A stretch of DNA of 64,000 nt from NCBI GenBank assembly GCA_933207985.1, contig OW240913.1, positions 330,347,960-330,411,959 of the forward strand. Direction: 5' to 3'. Of this stretch, positions 1 through 11,330 are shown one piece after another. The position numbers were made by a program, and so were the translations under genes. Numbering within the stretch: the first letter of the stretch is position 1; every line of letters starts with the position of its first letter. Under the pieces are notes generated by a model that was not told the origin of the DNA, made no database searches, and saw only the letters and a list, made by a program, of their open reading frames with translations. This DNA is from Pelobates cultripes. Taxonomy: Eukaryota > Chordata > Amphibia > Anura > Pelobatidae.

Positions 1-97
1 CCAGGGACTAATGAAAGTATTTAGAAAATTGGGCAGACTAGATGGGCCAAATGGTTCTTATCTGCCGTCACATTCTATGTTTCTATGTTTCTATGAT
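1..97 (+). mobile_element. 3' end of a Rex1/CR1-like LINE
   Basis: The sequence ends in tandem TTTCTATG units. Read on the other strand it matches 55265-55362 over about 95 bp, the 3' end of the element whose reverse transcriptase remnant lies at 55476-56165. The 5' part of this copy lies outside the window. Short tandem repeats at the 3' end are typical of this LINE group. Confidence 0.75.
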
Positions 98-109
98 AAA
101 TCCGGTTAC

Positions 110-960
110 AGATAGATGGGTGAGAATTTGTCAGGGATTCTTTCATAGTATCTGCATGCCTTAATTAAGATCTCTTTGTGTTGGTAGAAATGACTTATTG
201 TAATTACATCTTTAGATGATGCAGGGGTATTACGACCTTTAGGTATTCTACAAGTTCAGTCCATAATAAATCTGACTAATGGGAATTCTGGCAGCATGTG
301 TCTGAAATATTGTTTTATGAAATCTTTCAACTCGGAATTTGAGTCAGGTATTCCCTGATTTGGGATATTATTTTGCCTTGATCTATCTTCAAGGTGTGCT
401 ATTTTTTTGTTCCATTTCTAAAACTGAGAGCGAGAGATTTTCATGTCTGCCCATCATGGAGTCAAGGGAATCAACCAGCTCATTCATTTTAGCTTCAAGT
501 TTATCCGTTTTTTGCCAAGGACATTAATATTTTTGCCATCTCACATGTAAGACTGATAACATCTGTCTGGAAATCCCTTCTAAGCTCTTGGAGTTTTTTT
601 ATTTTGATAGTGAACTCCTCTGAGCTCAGTGTGGTCATTGCATTTAATTAAGTGTCTGAGGCCGGGTCTTCTGGCCACGGTGGTATGGCTGCCAGCAATG
701 GATCAATATCAGGTTAGTTACACCTTTGTACTGGGAGCAGATAAGGATTTAGCTTAGCATGTGTCTACTTGGGCTTCGTCTCTGTCATTGTCTGCCAAAT
801 CTTTAATACTTTGTGTCTCTCTGCTGCTGTTTCACTGCTTTTTTTTGTCTGATGGTCTTTGTTTTCTTTTTTTCTTTTTTTTTGCAGTGCATTTGAACAT
901 TACATACAGGCCAGAGGTGCCCCAAGAGCTCAGTAGCAGGTTATACAACTGGCGTATTGC
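110..960 (-). pseudogene. L1/Tx1-like ORF1 remnant
   Basis: Read on the minus strand, broken frames give a basic N-terminal stretch, a coiled-coil stretch (EELRRDFQ-like heptads, KTDKLEAKMNELVDSLDSMM) and then HLEDRSRQNN. This last motif opens the RNA-recognition domain of L1 ORF1 proteins. Weaker similarity continues through a G-R-N-T-P / K-D-V-I stretch and FYQHKEILIKACRYYE towards position 110. At least two frameshifts and several stops break it. ORF1p of this family binds element RNA as a coiled-coil trimer; this copy cannot make a protein. No ORF2 was found beside it, so the copy is partial. Confidence 0.75.
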
Positions 961-1099
961 TTGAGTCATGCACAATTTTATAATATAATATAAAGCACAA
1001 GTCATGTCGAGTATTACTAGCGAAATTATGTTTGCTTAAACATGCTGATAATGGTAGCCTAGTACTGGCAACCTAGCTGCACATTATGATCTAGTAGAA

Positions 1100-1950
1100 G
1101 AGTAACAATAGTAGATACAGTGAGATACTAAGTATTTCAGGCTAGGAGCATAAAGGGGCAGCAAGAGGCAGAGTTCAAGTAGGTCCTCCCCATAGCCCTG
1201 GGCCATCCTGAAGTCCTTCACCTGGAGGCCACAAACTTGAATGCTCACATATAAGGGCAAGTTCTTCCCTGTCAGGGGACTCCTGTGGACCCTGCTGGAG
1301 ATTCACTGTCTGTGGCGTCGGATCATTTGTGCTGGTGGCCGGTGGCCGGTGCTCCGGGGGTTTCTCCCCGGTGGTCTTCAGCCCGAGTGGACTCTTCGTG
1401 TGAGGCTGTATGGTGGCTTGATAAGGAGTGCCCAGGGGAAACACGCTCTTTTCCCACCCCTCTTTTCTCCGGTTACTTTCGACAGCCGGTACATCTGGCT
1501 TCTCAAGGGAGTCAGCTGGCTTGTCCCAAAGACTGTCTAGTGCTGTAATCATGCACTGCAATGTGATCTCTCGTGTGGTTTGCATTTTCTCGCCAGTGAG
1601 CTGTACACGTGGCTGCAGAGTGTCGGCCATCTTAGGGTGAACTGCCGGCAGGTGCTTGGGCCCAGCGGGAAACTGTGGTGGTCGCCCATGGGGACCGGGA
1701 TAACCCCACCGGTCCAAAGGGGGGCGCTAGTCGTGGGTCGGAGACCTGGTAGAGCACACATCGCCTCCCAGCTCAAGCTCCGGTAGGCCTCAGGCCTTCA
1801 TCGGGCTACTTCGATGCAGTGCCGGGTCATATGCGGTATTTCCGTGTGCACAGTCGGCTGGTGAGTATTTTGGTCACCGATGTGGATCTGTGTCTGCCTG
1901 TGGCTCTCAGTTAGCGCTGTGGCTCAGATGCGTGAGCTCAGAAGAAGCAC
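1100..1950 (-). other. GC-rich block with an unidentified open frame
   Basis: This stretch is clearly richer in G+C than its surroundings. It holds one long minus-strand frame (stop near 1175, first ATG near 1628 in the context AAGATGGCC). From that ATG the protein is about 150 residues, proline-rich and hydrophilic, starting MADTLQPRVQ, with no domain I recognise. It lies just upstream, in minus orientation, of the L1 ORF1 remnant. It could therefore be the 5' region of that element or another retroelement. A host exon seems unlikely because no splice sites or conserved protein family are evident. This is a guess from position only. Confidence 0.4.
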
Positions 1951-2452
1951 GTCTGATCTGATTAACAGTCAGGCTCTGCGCCTTGTCTTTGTTTTCTTAA
2001 GCAGCAATCTTGGTTTTGCTCCAAACCAGGCCCCTTTTCACTTATTTTTTAACTTAAATTGGTTCAGATTCTTCTCTTACATTTTAAATTATGTTACTGT
2101 CCAATGCTGGGTATTCATCTCGTATGCCTAAAATGACTGTATGGTGTAACAAAGTAAGTTCAAAAAGAAATATACTATATACATGAAGAACCACCGTTTT
2201 CTATTGTCCCAATTATTAGTTAGTTACTTGGTAGCAAACATTGCTACTTGCAATAAAACGTCTTATGTATCAGTTTATATTTCATCTCATTGGATTCATT
2301 CAAAATAATATTTTAGAACATGCTGTCACTATTTATGGACATAGAATTGATATGTTCGACACTGACAAACTAATTCCTACGTACAAATTTGAGTCTATGC
2401 AAGTTACTATTTCCATATCAATAATATTCTAATTATTAGCATCAACTCTTAC
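1951..2452. other. Intron sequence, nothing recognised
   Basis: This is AT-rich sequence on the 3' side of the M3/P2 exon. I saw no exon, RNA gene or repeat family. Confidence 0.5.
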
Positions 2453-2639
2453 CTGCCACATAATCTCCAAATCCAATAGTGGTTAAGGTGATGACCACAA
2501 AGTAAAAGGCATCCAGTGTGTTCCAGTCTTCTATGTGTTGAAAAATAAAAGCCGGAATTGCAACAAAAAGAATGCATCCGAACAATATAAATATCACAGT
2601 TGAAATGATGCGTATTTTTGTTTGACTCACATTCCATTT
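2453..2639 (-). CDS. KCNK2: KCNK2 (TREK-1) internal exon: M3 and second pore
   Basis: This 187-nt exon opens with [10 protein letters not shown]. It then encodes the M3 helix ([20 protein letters not shown]), the IFQHIEDW turn, the P2 pore helix and the second filter [10 protein letters not shown]. The acceptor is CCTAG at 2640 and the donor GTAAGA follows 2453. It runs from phase 0 to phase 1, as expected for this gene. Almost every position agrees with TREK-1. Differences from the mammalian protein include Q-H-I-E-D-W where mammals have K-H-I-E-G-W. The following exon (M4 and proximal C-tail) should lie beyond position 1 of the window; I found no trace of it between 1 and 2452. Confidence 0.96.
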
Positions 2640-3470
2640 CTAGGAATAAAAAGAAAAGGAATAAGCTAGCGGGATGGGTTAAACATCGACATGGACAGAA
2701 ATACACATTTCCAATTTTAAGGTTTAGTGAGTATTTAACTCTAACTATTTATTGATTGACATCAATAGTCAATAATAACTTGGAACTTTTATAGAAACCA
2801 TTAAAATTCAGTGTTAAATTCTTTATTTTTATGGGCCACAATGGCATCTGAAGATCACCATCACCAAGAGATGACCATGCTTACCATGTACCAACATGAA
2901 TTTTAAAGGGAAATATGTAATATGCAATTGCTTTTTAGTCTGAGCCAGCTAGTGGAGTGGCTCAGAATCATTTGAGTGGATCCTATTTGATCTACACATA
3001 AATTTTTTTTTTAACTATATTACCTTATATGCATTTTTTTATCTTGTTCATAGATTCATCTATTTTTTATCCTGTTTGTGGTAATATTTCTACATTTTAT
3101 TGAGTGCTCTCACCACCATTTATTGCATATTTCACTTATTGTTAGTGTGTTTGGAGTGATATACACAGTTATTGTAGCACCTTGTTTCTTATATATATTA
3201 TCAAGCTTTACTATCTTTTAGTTTTTACTATGAGTTTTGAAGGGGAAGAACCATGGATACCCATCGTGGCTTGAAGGGACATATTTTATAAGGCCTCACT
3301 AATAGTATAGAACTTGGAATTTTAAGCCATGGTTACTGTATCACGGTTCCAGGGGACTTAATAAAACTGACTGTCATGGTGCATAGACTGCCACTTTAAG
3401 GAGAATGGAGCAAAGAATAAAGAGACTATAAAACGAGATTACAAAATCTCAGTGCAACTCAGTACAACAT
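2640..3470. other. Intron sequence, nothing recognised
   Basis: This is AT-rich intron. No open frame of note and no repeat family was recognised. Confidence 0.5.
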
Positions 3471-3478
3471 ATAACCAT

Positions 3479-3556
3479 CCATAATATTGTAAAGTGCTAC
3501 AGAATATGCTGGCGCTATATAAATACCAGTAATAATAGTGATAATGATAAAGTATA
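3479..3556 (+). repeat. Retroposon 3' tail (TGGCGCTATATAAAT type)
   Basis: The segment reads ATAATATTGTAAAGTGCTACAG and continues to GGCGCTATATAAAT, followed by degenerate AATA units. The same end occurs at 6841-6910 and, on the other strand, at 32503-32565. There it is attached to an L2-like LINE coding remnant. It is probably the 3' end of a short retroposon of that type. Confidence 0.65.
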
Positions 3557-5268
3557 AGACCTATCTTGAGTAAATTAATGATAACCAATTGACAGTTTCC
3601 AAACTTTATGGATGGCCGTAGATTATTACCAATGCTTGAGGGTTTACGAGTTTGAGTACTTTTCTTTTTTAATGTTTAACCAAGGATAAAGGAAATAAGT
3701 TGTGTAAGTCTTGTTGTGTTGCTACTGCTGTCCTAGCCGTGAGAAGTTTATTCTAAGCCGTGTAAGCCAATGTTATTTCTAATAATCCCTTTACATAATT
3801 TTTATTTGTTACTGCCCAGTTCACAGCTGATGAGCCCTGACTGCATCAGTGAGCGAGGTTAACCAAACAATTCTGGTTCCCACGTTGTCTTCCAATAAGA
3901 GTTAGCTTAGTCTTTTCAGTAAACTGTAAATTATTGTATAATGACAAGGGAAATGCAAAATGTAGGGCAAAATACCAAAGTGGAAAATTTCCCCAACTCT
4001 GCAATTCTATGAATTTCCACATATCACTGTTTATTGGCCAAATGAGACTCAACATAGTCTGTAGAAGATCTTCTCAATATATTGGAATGGATAATACCAC
4101 TAACTCCAGAAACATTGATAACAGCAACCAAGTTGGTCCCTTTCGTCTTTTAGCTTTAGGAAGATATTATACTGTCGTAACAAACGTAACATGAAATGAA
4201 GGTGGTTAAGATGCCAATTGTTACAATATACAGCAAAATACTGAGTAGTGGAGGAAACCTATTGTAGATCATCAGGGTCTGTTATCTTTATGACTTGAAA
4301 TATCATGGCATACATTTGGTACACAAACATATTTTTACTGTTTAATGGTGAACTGAAACCGAATTTGCAAAATTGAGAGCACAATAGAAGAATTCGAAAT
4401 ACATGTAAATTGAAGATCTTTTTTATTTTTGGCATTTTTGTTTTGCAAATCTTAACTTTTTCTTGTTCAATCCACATGAATACAAGATAACCATGTGATA
4501 AAAATCTATCCTGATGATAAAAAAAAACCTACTGTTTTATCTGAAACTGAACATTATGCATGTTTGAAAAAAAATCGAACAAAATGTAAAAAAAAATTAG
4601 AAATATCACAAATACGTCATCCAAAAACAGATCTTGCAGCCCGATGCACCGGCAGTTGACATATTACGTTCTCCTTTAAACGCCTTTTCAATTGTAATTC
4701 TCACATTTTATTTTAAAATGAATCTATCTGTATAATTATATTCATGGAATGCACTGAGTATGTTATAATGGTAATTGTGTTTGTGAACATGGCCAACCAG
4801 TCTATGGTATGGTGCTATGATATATGGTGGTGTGGCACGCTTATGCAATGTATGATCATATACTGTAAGTAAACCCCCACTATTTTTGCCTAGATTGCAG
4901 GCTTTAAAAACTAATACATTCTGTGAGCTTTGAAGTTTCTGTTTAGTGAATGAGTGAGTGCGGTGGATCCTGCAACACCCTTATAATGTATGCATTTTCA
5001 GGTGAGTACAGCTCTCATGGTTCCTAGGCTTATGAGATGAGCCTTCACCCGGTAGAGCTGCAAGGTGAAAGTTCAGAGCCTCTACAGCGCCACAAGGAAT
5101 ATGCTATCTCCCCTCCCTGGATGCATGTAAGAAATAGGAAGGAAGGAATAAACTTTAAAAAAATCATTATTAAAAAAATATATATATTAACAAAAGAAAT
5201 ATAATAATAAAAAGAAAAGGCTGATTCCTTCTCAGCCCTCGGAAAGCTCAGCCCCTATTCTACCCAGC
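3557..5268. other. Intron sequence, nothing recognised
   Basis: I saw no gene here. The AT-rich sequence contains several poly-A/poly-T runs (4510-4600, 5150-5220) but no repeat family I can name. Confidence 0.45.
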
Positions 5269-5272
5269 ACTC

Positions 5273-5890
5273 TCTCACACACACACAATGCATCCCTACA
5301 CACACACAATGCATGCCTACACACACACACAATGCATAACTGCATACTTACATACATACATACACACACAAAAACACACAATGCATCCCGACACACATAC
5401 ATACACAATGTATTCCTACATACGCACACACATGCAGAATGCATACACACACACACACACACACAGAAACACACAAAGTATCCCTACACACAGACACACA
5501 CAATACATCCCTATACACACACAATATGCATCCTGTACACACATCCACACAATGGATCCCTCTCACACACAAAAACACACAATGCATCCCATGCACACAC
5601 ATAGAAACACAATGCATCTCTTACGCACACTGCATCACTTACGCACACAGAAACACACACTACTTTTATCCCACACACACAGTCACACACAGAAACACAA
5701 TTAATCCCTTACACATACACACACACACACACACAATGCATTCATTACATATAAATACACACTGCTTTTTATCCCTTACACAAACACAGTGCATCTACTA
5801 TACATACACACTGCATCCACTATATGCGCACAATTACTCCCTTACACAGACTCACACTGCACCCCTTATACCCACTCACATACACACATA
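5273..5890 (+). repeat. CA-rich microsatellite/minisatellite block
   Basis: Imperfect units of about 20-30 bp mix (CA)n with AATGCATCCCT-like segments for about 600 bp. The long frames across it encode only H/T/Y repeats and are not genes. Confidence 0.9.
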
Positions 5891-6731
5891 CACATACTCA
5901 TGGGTGGGCTCTGTGGGTGGACTCATAGGTGAACCTTGTGGGCAGACATCGTGGCAGGCCATGGGGGCCCAGGCCTTGAGCTGTGTAAGGGGCCACAACA
6001 TTTCTGATGGCAGCTATATATATATGTATTTGGAAGTCCAGACCAACTCCGTGGCTTGCACCCCTCCATGCCACAGGTGTCTCATTTCAGGGCCCTATTT
6101 AACCCTATTTAACCCCATTTAACCTTGACCTGCAGAGAGTCCCATGAGGAAGGATTTTCCAAGTTGATTAATCTCATAAGAGCAGGCAAATTGGTTTGTT
6201 TTAAAAATGTCACACCCCTGTAACCCGACCTGTACACATTCCCTACAAGATCATATGTGTTTTATTATATTGAAAAATATATATATTTTTGCATTTCTAA
6301 CCTTTAGTATCCGTAGATAGTAAGGAATACCACTTAACAATACACCCTGAGATATCTGACATTGTCTACTGTGCAATTTCCACTCTAAATACAACCTGGC
6401 CTGTACATATTCACTGCTATATTGCATGTGATTTAATATTCTAGAAAATGTTTGCATCTGTAAGCTTTTGCATTTGTTTTAAACCTACTGTTTAGACTGA
6501 CATTTAAAAATGCAAGACTATTGTTTATATGAAAAATAAGTGGCTCAATCTACAGCATTCAAATGATCTTACATAACAACTATTATGTTTATACATTGCA
6601 TCTTGCGTCTTTTCTCTGTTACATTACTTAGAATTTTAATTTGCAAGATAAGTCTACAACTAATCCCATTTCAGTGCCCCCTGTTAGATTTTTATTTTTT
6701 ATTTTTCAGGAGGAGATTACATACTATTGAT
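5891..6731. other. Intron sequence, nothing recognised
   Basis: A GC-richer flank of the CA block (5900-6120) is followed by AT-rich intron. No gene was seen. Confidence 0.45.
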
Positions 6732-6912
6732 TAGTTCTAAACAAATAGACTATAGAATGTAAGCCCGATTGAGCAGGGTCCTCTTCAACCTATTGTTCCC
6801 GTAAGTTTTCTTGTAATTGTTCTATTTATAGTTAAATCCCCCTCTCATAATATTGTAAAGCGCTACGGAATCTGTTGGCGCTATATAAATGGCAATAATA
6901 ATAATAATAACT
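6732..6912 (+). repeat. SINE/LINE 3' segment ending in (AAT)n
   Basis: About 180 bp from GAATGTAAGCCCGATTGAGC through AAAGCGCTACGG to TGGCGCTATATAAAT and (AATAAT)n. The last 70 bp match 3479-3556. The ending resembles L2-type retroposon tails. Confidence 0.65.
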
Positions 6913-7474
6913 AAACAGGACTGAAAGGTGATCTACAATCCAATACTTATGGGCTAGTAAAGAGAAGAAGTTGTGCAATGAGTTCCTTAAGTTTTCACAT
7001 TTCTTCATGTGGTTTAGCTCTAGCAGTCACTGAGATACCAGGGGTGCTTTACCCGTGGCTGCTGTACTGTAGAAAGACACAAAAGGGATCAGCAGAATAA
7101 AAGCCTGTTCCAGCTCTCTACCAATGGGGTATCAAGGGGTGTGCAGGGAGTGATGCAATGCCATGAGCATTGAGTCTGAGCAAATGTGCACCCATTGCAT
7201 TCCCACTGAGGGGTTGACTAGATATAACCTATTTTTTAACCAGTTGACATATTTATAGGTTTTAGATAAGATAATATTTTTTTGCATTAGTTAATAAATG
7301 TACTATTGTCAAAAAAGTTAGATAACTAAAATAACTGACTGCAAAAATACCATGCATGGTACAATTCTTCTTAATCATACAGTGTAGTATAATTTCTAAT
7401 ACTGTAGTTTTTAAGTTAGCTAAGTACCCTGTATTTTATATGATGCATATAAAATAAAATGTTGCCACCATTTA

Positions 7475-7797
7475 TATATCATTAGTGATTTCCCGAACGG
7501 TTCGCGAACGGTTCGCCACGAACAGTTCGCCGTGGACTCATCATTGAGTAAACTTTGACCCTGTACCTCACAGTCAGCAGACACATTCCAGCCAATCAGC
7601 AGCAGACCCTCCCTCCCAGATCCTCCTACCTCCTGGACAGCTCACTAAGAATGCAGCTTCACAATGAATGTAAAATGGATGCTGTCCAGGAGGTGGGAGG
7701 GTCTGAGAGGGAGGGTCTGCTGCTGATTGGCTGGAATGTGTCTGCTGACTGTGAGGTACAAGATCAAAGTTTACTTTGGGACATCACTATATATCAT
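7475..7797. mobile_element. hAT-type palindromic MITE with 8-bp TSD
   Basis: The element is 7483-7789 (307 bp). Its ends are TAGTGATTTCCC on the left and, read inward from the right, TAGTGATGTCCC. Both sides are flanked by the 8-bp duplication TATATCAT (7475-7482 and 7790-7797), the TSD length of hAT transposons. The interior is a long palindrome with arms of about 90 bp around 7557-7655 and 7675-7775. It has no coding capacity. It also carries a tandem GAACGGTTCGC motif near the left end. Confidence 0.9.
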
Positions 7798-7875
7798 ATA
7801 ACTGATCATTTAACTTTTTGCATTATTTTCAATGAAAACATTAAAAATGAATAAATAAAATACAGAAATACTTAC

Positions 7876-8036
7876 AACAAACATATCCTCTACACGGGCA
7901 ATTCCTTTCCCAAATATTGTCCCTAGTTGATCTCCAACGCCAGCCAATAAGAATCCAAATAAAGGAATTCCTAACAATGCATAGATAATGCAAAATATTT
8001 TCCCACCCTTTGTGCGTGGTGAAATGTTTCCGAAGC
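7876..8036 (-). CDS. KCNK2: KCNK2 (TREK-1) internal exon: filter 1, M2 and linker
   Basis: This 161-nt exon starts with two bases that complete the split glycine codon and then reads F-G-N-I-S-P-R-T. It finishes the first selectivity filter, then encodes the M2 helix ([19 protein letters not shown]) and the cytoplasmic linker [20 protein letters not shown]. The acceptor is TTTAG at 8037 and the donor is GTAAGT from 7875. It ends in phase 0, matching the next exon. FGNISPRT and ALLGIPLFG favour KCNK2 over KCNK10, which has YGNIAPST and AIFGIPLFG. The length is not a multiple of 3, so skipping it would shift the frame and truncate the channel. A frame-shifting exon-skipped TREK-1 isoform is described in mammals. 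That this is the same exon is my inference from its position. Confidence 0.96.
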
Positions 8037-8870
8037 CTAAACAGAAAAATCATAAAAATCAAATATTTGGTTAGCATATTTAGCACCTTCGAATGTATGC
8101 ACATAATCATTTATATTTACATTAGTTACAGAATTGCAAACAGTAGGCTGTTTTTACTTTTTTCGAGAAGTGCAGACCATATGTAAACCTTAATTTATTT
8201 TACTGTAGATTGAGACATCATGCATAAAAGTTATTTTAAGTAAATTAATATTCTATCCGAAAGGAACCAGACTATAAAAACAGATTCATTTTAAAAACAA
8301 AGCTTGTAGACAAGAAGAAACTGAAAAGTTTCAACGCTTTATTAGTTTCCTAAAAATAAACCACCATGGAGAGATACGAGCATTTGGAATTCAGTACATA
8401 ATAAGTGTAATGTATATAACATGCAATATATTACGCGTAGTATATTAAATCATAGAAACCATTTTTACAGTTAGAGTCATTCATTATCTCTATGAATTAG
8501 TTCCAGTAATTCCCAGAGATGATATCATTTAGAAAGTACTAAATCTTGTTAACTCATTTCTGCAACTTATATCCCCCAATCAGCTTTACTAGTCCTCAGG
8601 CACAAGCTAAGCCAATAAATGTACCTAAGTAAAAACTAATGGCAGGTGTATCAATAGCTGCCTCCAGACACAAACTCATTTTTCTTACTGACCTGGCTTC
8701 ATTCACAATACTGAACCTGGAAAAAAACAGAAATTGCTCCCAGCATCCACTGACTTCTCTGTTGATGTTTACCAACAACTGCCAAGACTAACTCACTCCC
8801 CATGTATTAACCTTTATGGTGGTATACATCATGAAAGTATCTTGCCAACATTCTAATATATTACTAGACA
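8037..8870. other. Intron sequence, nothing recognised
   Basis: This is AT-rich intron upstream of the M2 exon acceptor. No gene or named repeat was seen. Confidence 0.5.
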
Positions 8871-8871
8871 T

Positions 8872-9285
8872 GTGTACAGGATACAGTAACAAAATGTGGT
8901 TAGTCCAAAAAAAAAAAAACATGTCACCTGTGTGATTGTTTTGGTAAAAAAGATTGGGATTAACCAAAAGGGCCCAAAAATTTACCAGTCGGTGTACTAC
9001 TGCAAAATATAATTATGTATACATTTTGCAGTACTTTATTAAGCATATTTCATACCATTTGGATCACAGATCAAGTGAGAAGAAGTAACCAAAAGAGGTA
9101 AAAAAAAACAAGTTTTGCATATTTATACATTACATATATAAAAAAAATAAACAATATAGATTTTTCTTTTTGGGTGGTTCATCTATATGCCATTTTAGAG
9201 TTCAGAATTTTAGACAAGTTGCGGATCACCCAAATTCGGATGAATCGCAATTCGCGAGAAGTAAATATACACATCTACAGATTAA
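8872..9285. mobile_element. Dispersed MITE-like repeat, copy 1
   Basis: The left end reads CTAGACATGTGTACAGG and the right end, inverted, reads CTGTAGATGTGTATATT. This suggests degenerate terminal inverted repeats. The interior holds TTTGGATCACAGATCAAGTG followed by AGAAGTAACCAAAAGAGG. The same core is found in three more copies (near 11200, 22460 and 61840). No transposase was seen and the TSD was not resolved. Confidence 0.6.
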
Positions 9286-10159
9286 GTGCTTGTATGTTGT
9301 AAGGTGTGTGTCAGCCATGTTATAGGAAAACAATGCTCTGGAGACAAAATACATGTATTACCATTATGAAGGCTCTATCCTACTCTAAATATAAGAAGAA
9401 TTTGTAGCAGGACATGGCACTAACAGGTAGAGTCAGCCCAAGCTGCTTTTGCTGCAACACCACTATTATCTATAACCCAGGCCTGACAAGCGAGGCTGAT
9501 CAGAATAATAAGGCACCTACTGACAATCCCACCCATATACCCAGGCCCACATCAAGCTACACAACCCCCTTCAAAAACTACCAAAGTGCTTACAATCAAT
9601 TAATAGTAGCTTTTTTTGTATGTTCTGATTCAGGTATGATAACCTCAGTTCTCGTTCATTCCTACCCAGCTAAATTGCATGCCTCAATATAAGCACAGGT
9701 CATACGGGGGTCATCCCTAACCTGGACACAGGTACTTTTGTAGCACTCCTTAGATTGCCATGTAACTCCCTAACGATAACCTCAGTTTAAGCGGCACTTA
9801 TGCATGGTTCTGCATACTATAGCATAGTATATTATCAAAATGGGTACCATTCTTGACAGGTACCATTCTTGACAGGCAAAACAAACGTTTAAAATTACCA
9901 TTTTTGTGCAATGTCTGGCTCAGGTCAGGGTTTCTTGCCTATTACTTATACCACAACAGCAAAAAAAAAAAGGTGCAAATCTCTCAACACGACCTGCAAA
10001 CTACCTTTTCGCATTATCTGTTAATGTCATGTCATTATTTGCATATGTTCTTTGCCATGCACTAAAATAAAGAATTATAAAAAAAAAATACTGATTCATA
10101 AAAGATCAATAAAAAGCATATCTTGCCCCAATTTTCATCCTACACATCTACATGTACCT
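9286..10159. other. Intron sequence, nothing recognised
   Basis: No gene was seen. An imperfect duplication of a GACAGGTACCATTCTT-like segment occurs near 9843-9880. Confidence 0.45.
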
Positions 10160-10237
10160 TTAACCCCTTAAGGACCAAACTTATGGAATAAAAGGGAATC
10201 ATGACGTCACACATATCATGTGTCCTTAAGGGGTTAA
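10160..10237. mobile_element. Mini palindromic TTAA element
   Basis: A 70-bp element (10164-10233) starts CCCCTTAAGGAC and ends GTCCTTAAGGGG. It is flanked by TTAA on both sides, the piggyBac-type target duplication. A second copy lies at 46431-46511. Confidence 0.8.
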
Positions 10238-10958
10238 AGGCAAAATATTACATAGTGACACTTTTAATAAAGAAAGCACACACAAAATAAACATGCAAAC
10301 ATTTAATGTACAAACATAAGCCACACAGTGTTAAAACCCACATGAATTTCTCATGCAACAACAATCTGCTCATAACAAAGACATATTTTTGAAATAATAA
10401 TCTCAATGTCATGTTAAACTGACAGGAGCTATGGGTAGGTTTTCATTGTAGGAACAGTATTGGGAAAAAGAGGTCAGAACTTCTCTTTTGCCATGTTCCA
10501 TCTATGTAAATCTATCCCCAACTAGGTTCAAAGGTGTTAAATTCGTAACCATTATTACTGTCCCACACACAACATCAAAATCTAACTACATATTTTACAA
10601 GGGGCGAGGGAGTGCCTTTGGAATTGTTTACCTAGAGTATTACTTGAATATATTGAGGATGATCACAAGGATCATTTGTAAATCTGTTGTTGGACATATT
10701 TTGATTGTTTGGTAGATAGTAAATAGGATCAACAACAGTTATCATGCAGCAATATTTTCCGAAAAAAAATCTGTTCAAACCTGCTCTTTTTTTGATCTAT
10801 GACACAAGCCTATGTCTAGTCACTCCCATTTTTCTGTGCTGTATCTTTACTCGAATACCTTAGACAGATTTAAACACTCTATAAAAACCTAATTATATCC
10901 ATGACCACCGCTTCTCTGTCCAATATATCCCCCCGTACCTACTCTGTGTACCATTGTT
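10238..10958. other. Intron sequence, nothing recognised
   Basis: No gene or named repeat was seen. Confidence 0.45.
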
Positions 10959-10959
10959 A

Positions 10960-11330
10960 CTAGACTAGTGCACAGTGGAAGAACTCATCTCAGCTGAACC
11001 ACTTTGTCCAAAAAAATAAAAATAAATTTAAGGAGAAAATTTCATGCACATGGTGGGGTTCAGCTTGTAAGAATATCGTCCACCAGAAAATATTTGGGAA
11101 AACAAAGCAGAAGAACCAGAAGGGACCAAAAATGACTCAATCAATGTGCTGCAAATTATATTCATAATATTAATATTATGTATATATTTTGCAGTGCACT
11201 GATTTCCCTGCCATTTGGTTCATACATCAAGTGAGAAAAATAATAACTAAAAGAAGGAAAAAGAAATCACCCAATTGTCACAAAATCTGAAGACTTGCCG
11301 TTTGTAGCTAAATGAATCTCCAGGTCTTTG
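10960..11330. mobile_element. Dispersed MITE-like repeat, copy 2
   Basis: It starts with TTACTAGACTAGTGCACAG, like copy 1. It shares TATATATTTTGCAGTGCACT and TTTGGTTCATACATCAAGTG with the family. The right end is unclear. Confidence 0.5.

Larger units (their letters stand above)
2640..7875 (-). other. KCNK2: KCNK2 intron, 5,236 bp
   Basis: This phase-0 intron separates the M2 exon from the M3/P2 exon. It contains two LINE/SINE-type tails, a CA-rich repeat block and a hAT MITE that ends 86 bp from the upstream exon's donor. Confidence 0.94.

Noticed and set aside
1..2452. M4/C-tail exon of KCNK2
   Set aside because: No match to the expected F-W-I-L-V-G-L-A-Y motif; the region is retroelement sequence and unclassified DNA.
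5288..6122. Long plus-strand frames rich in H and T
   Set aside because: They are translations of the CA-rich repeat; no start context, no domain.
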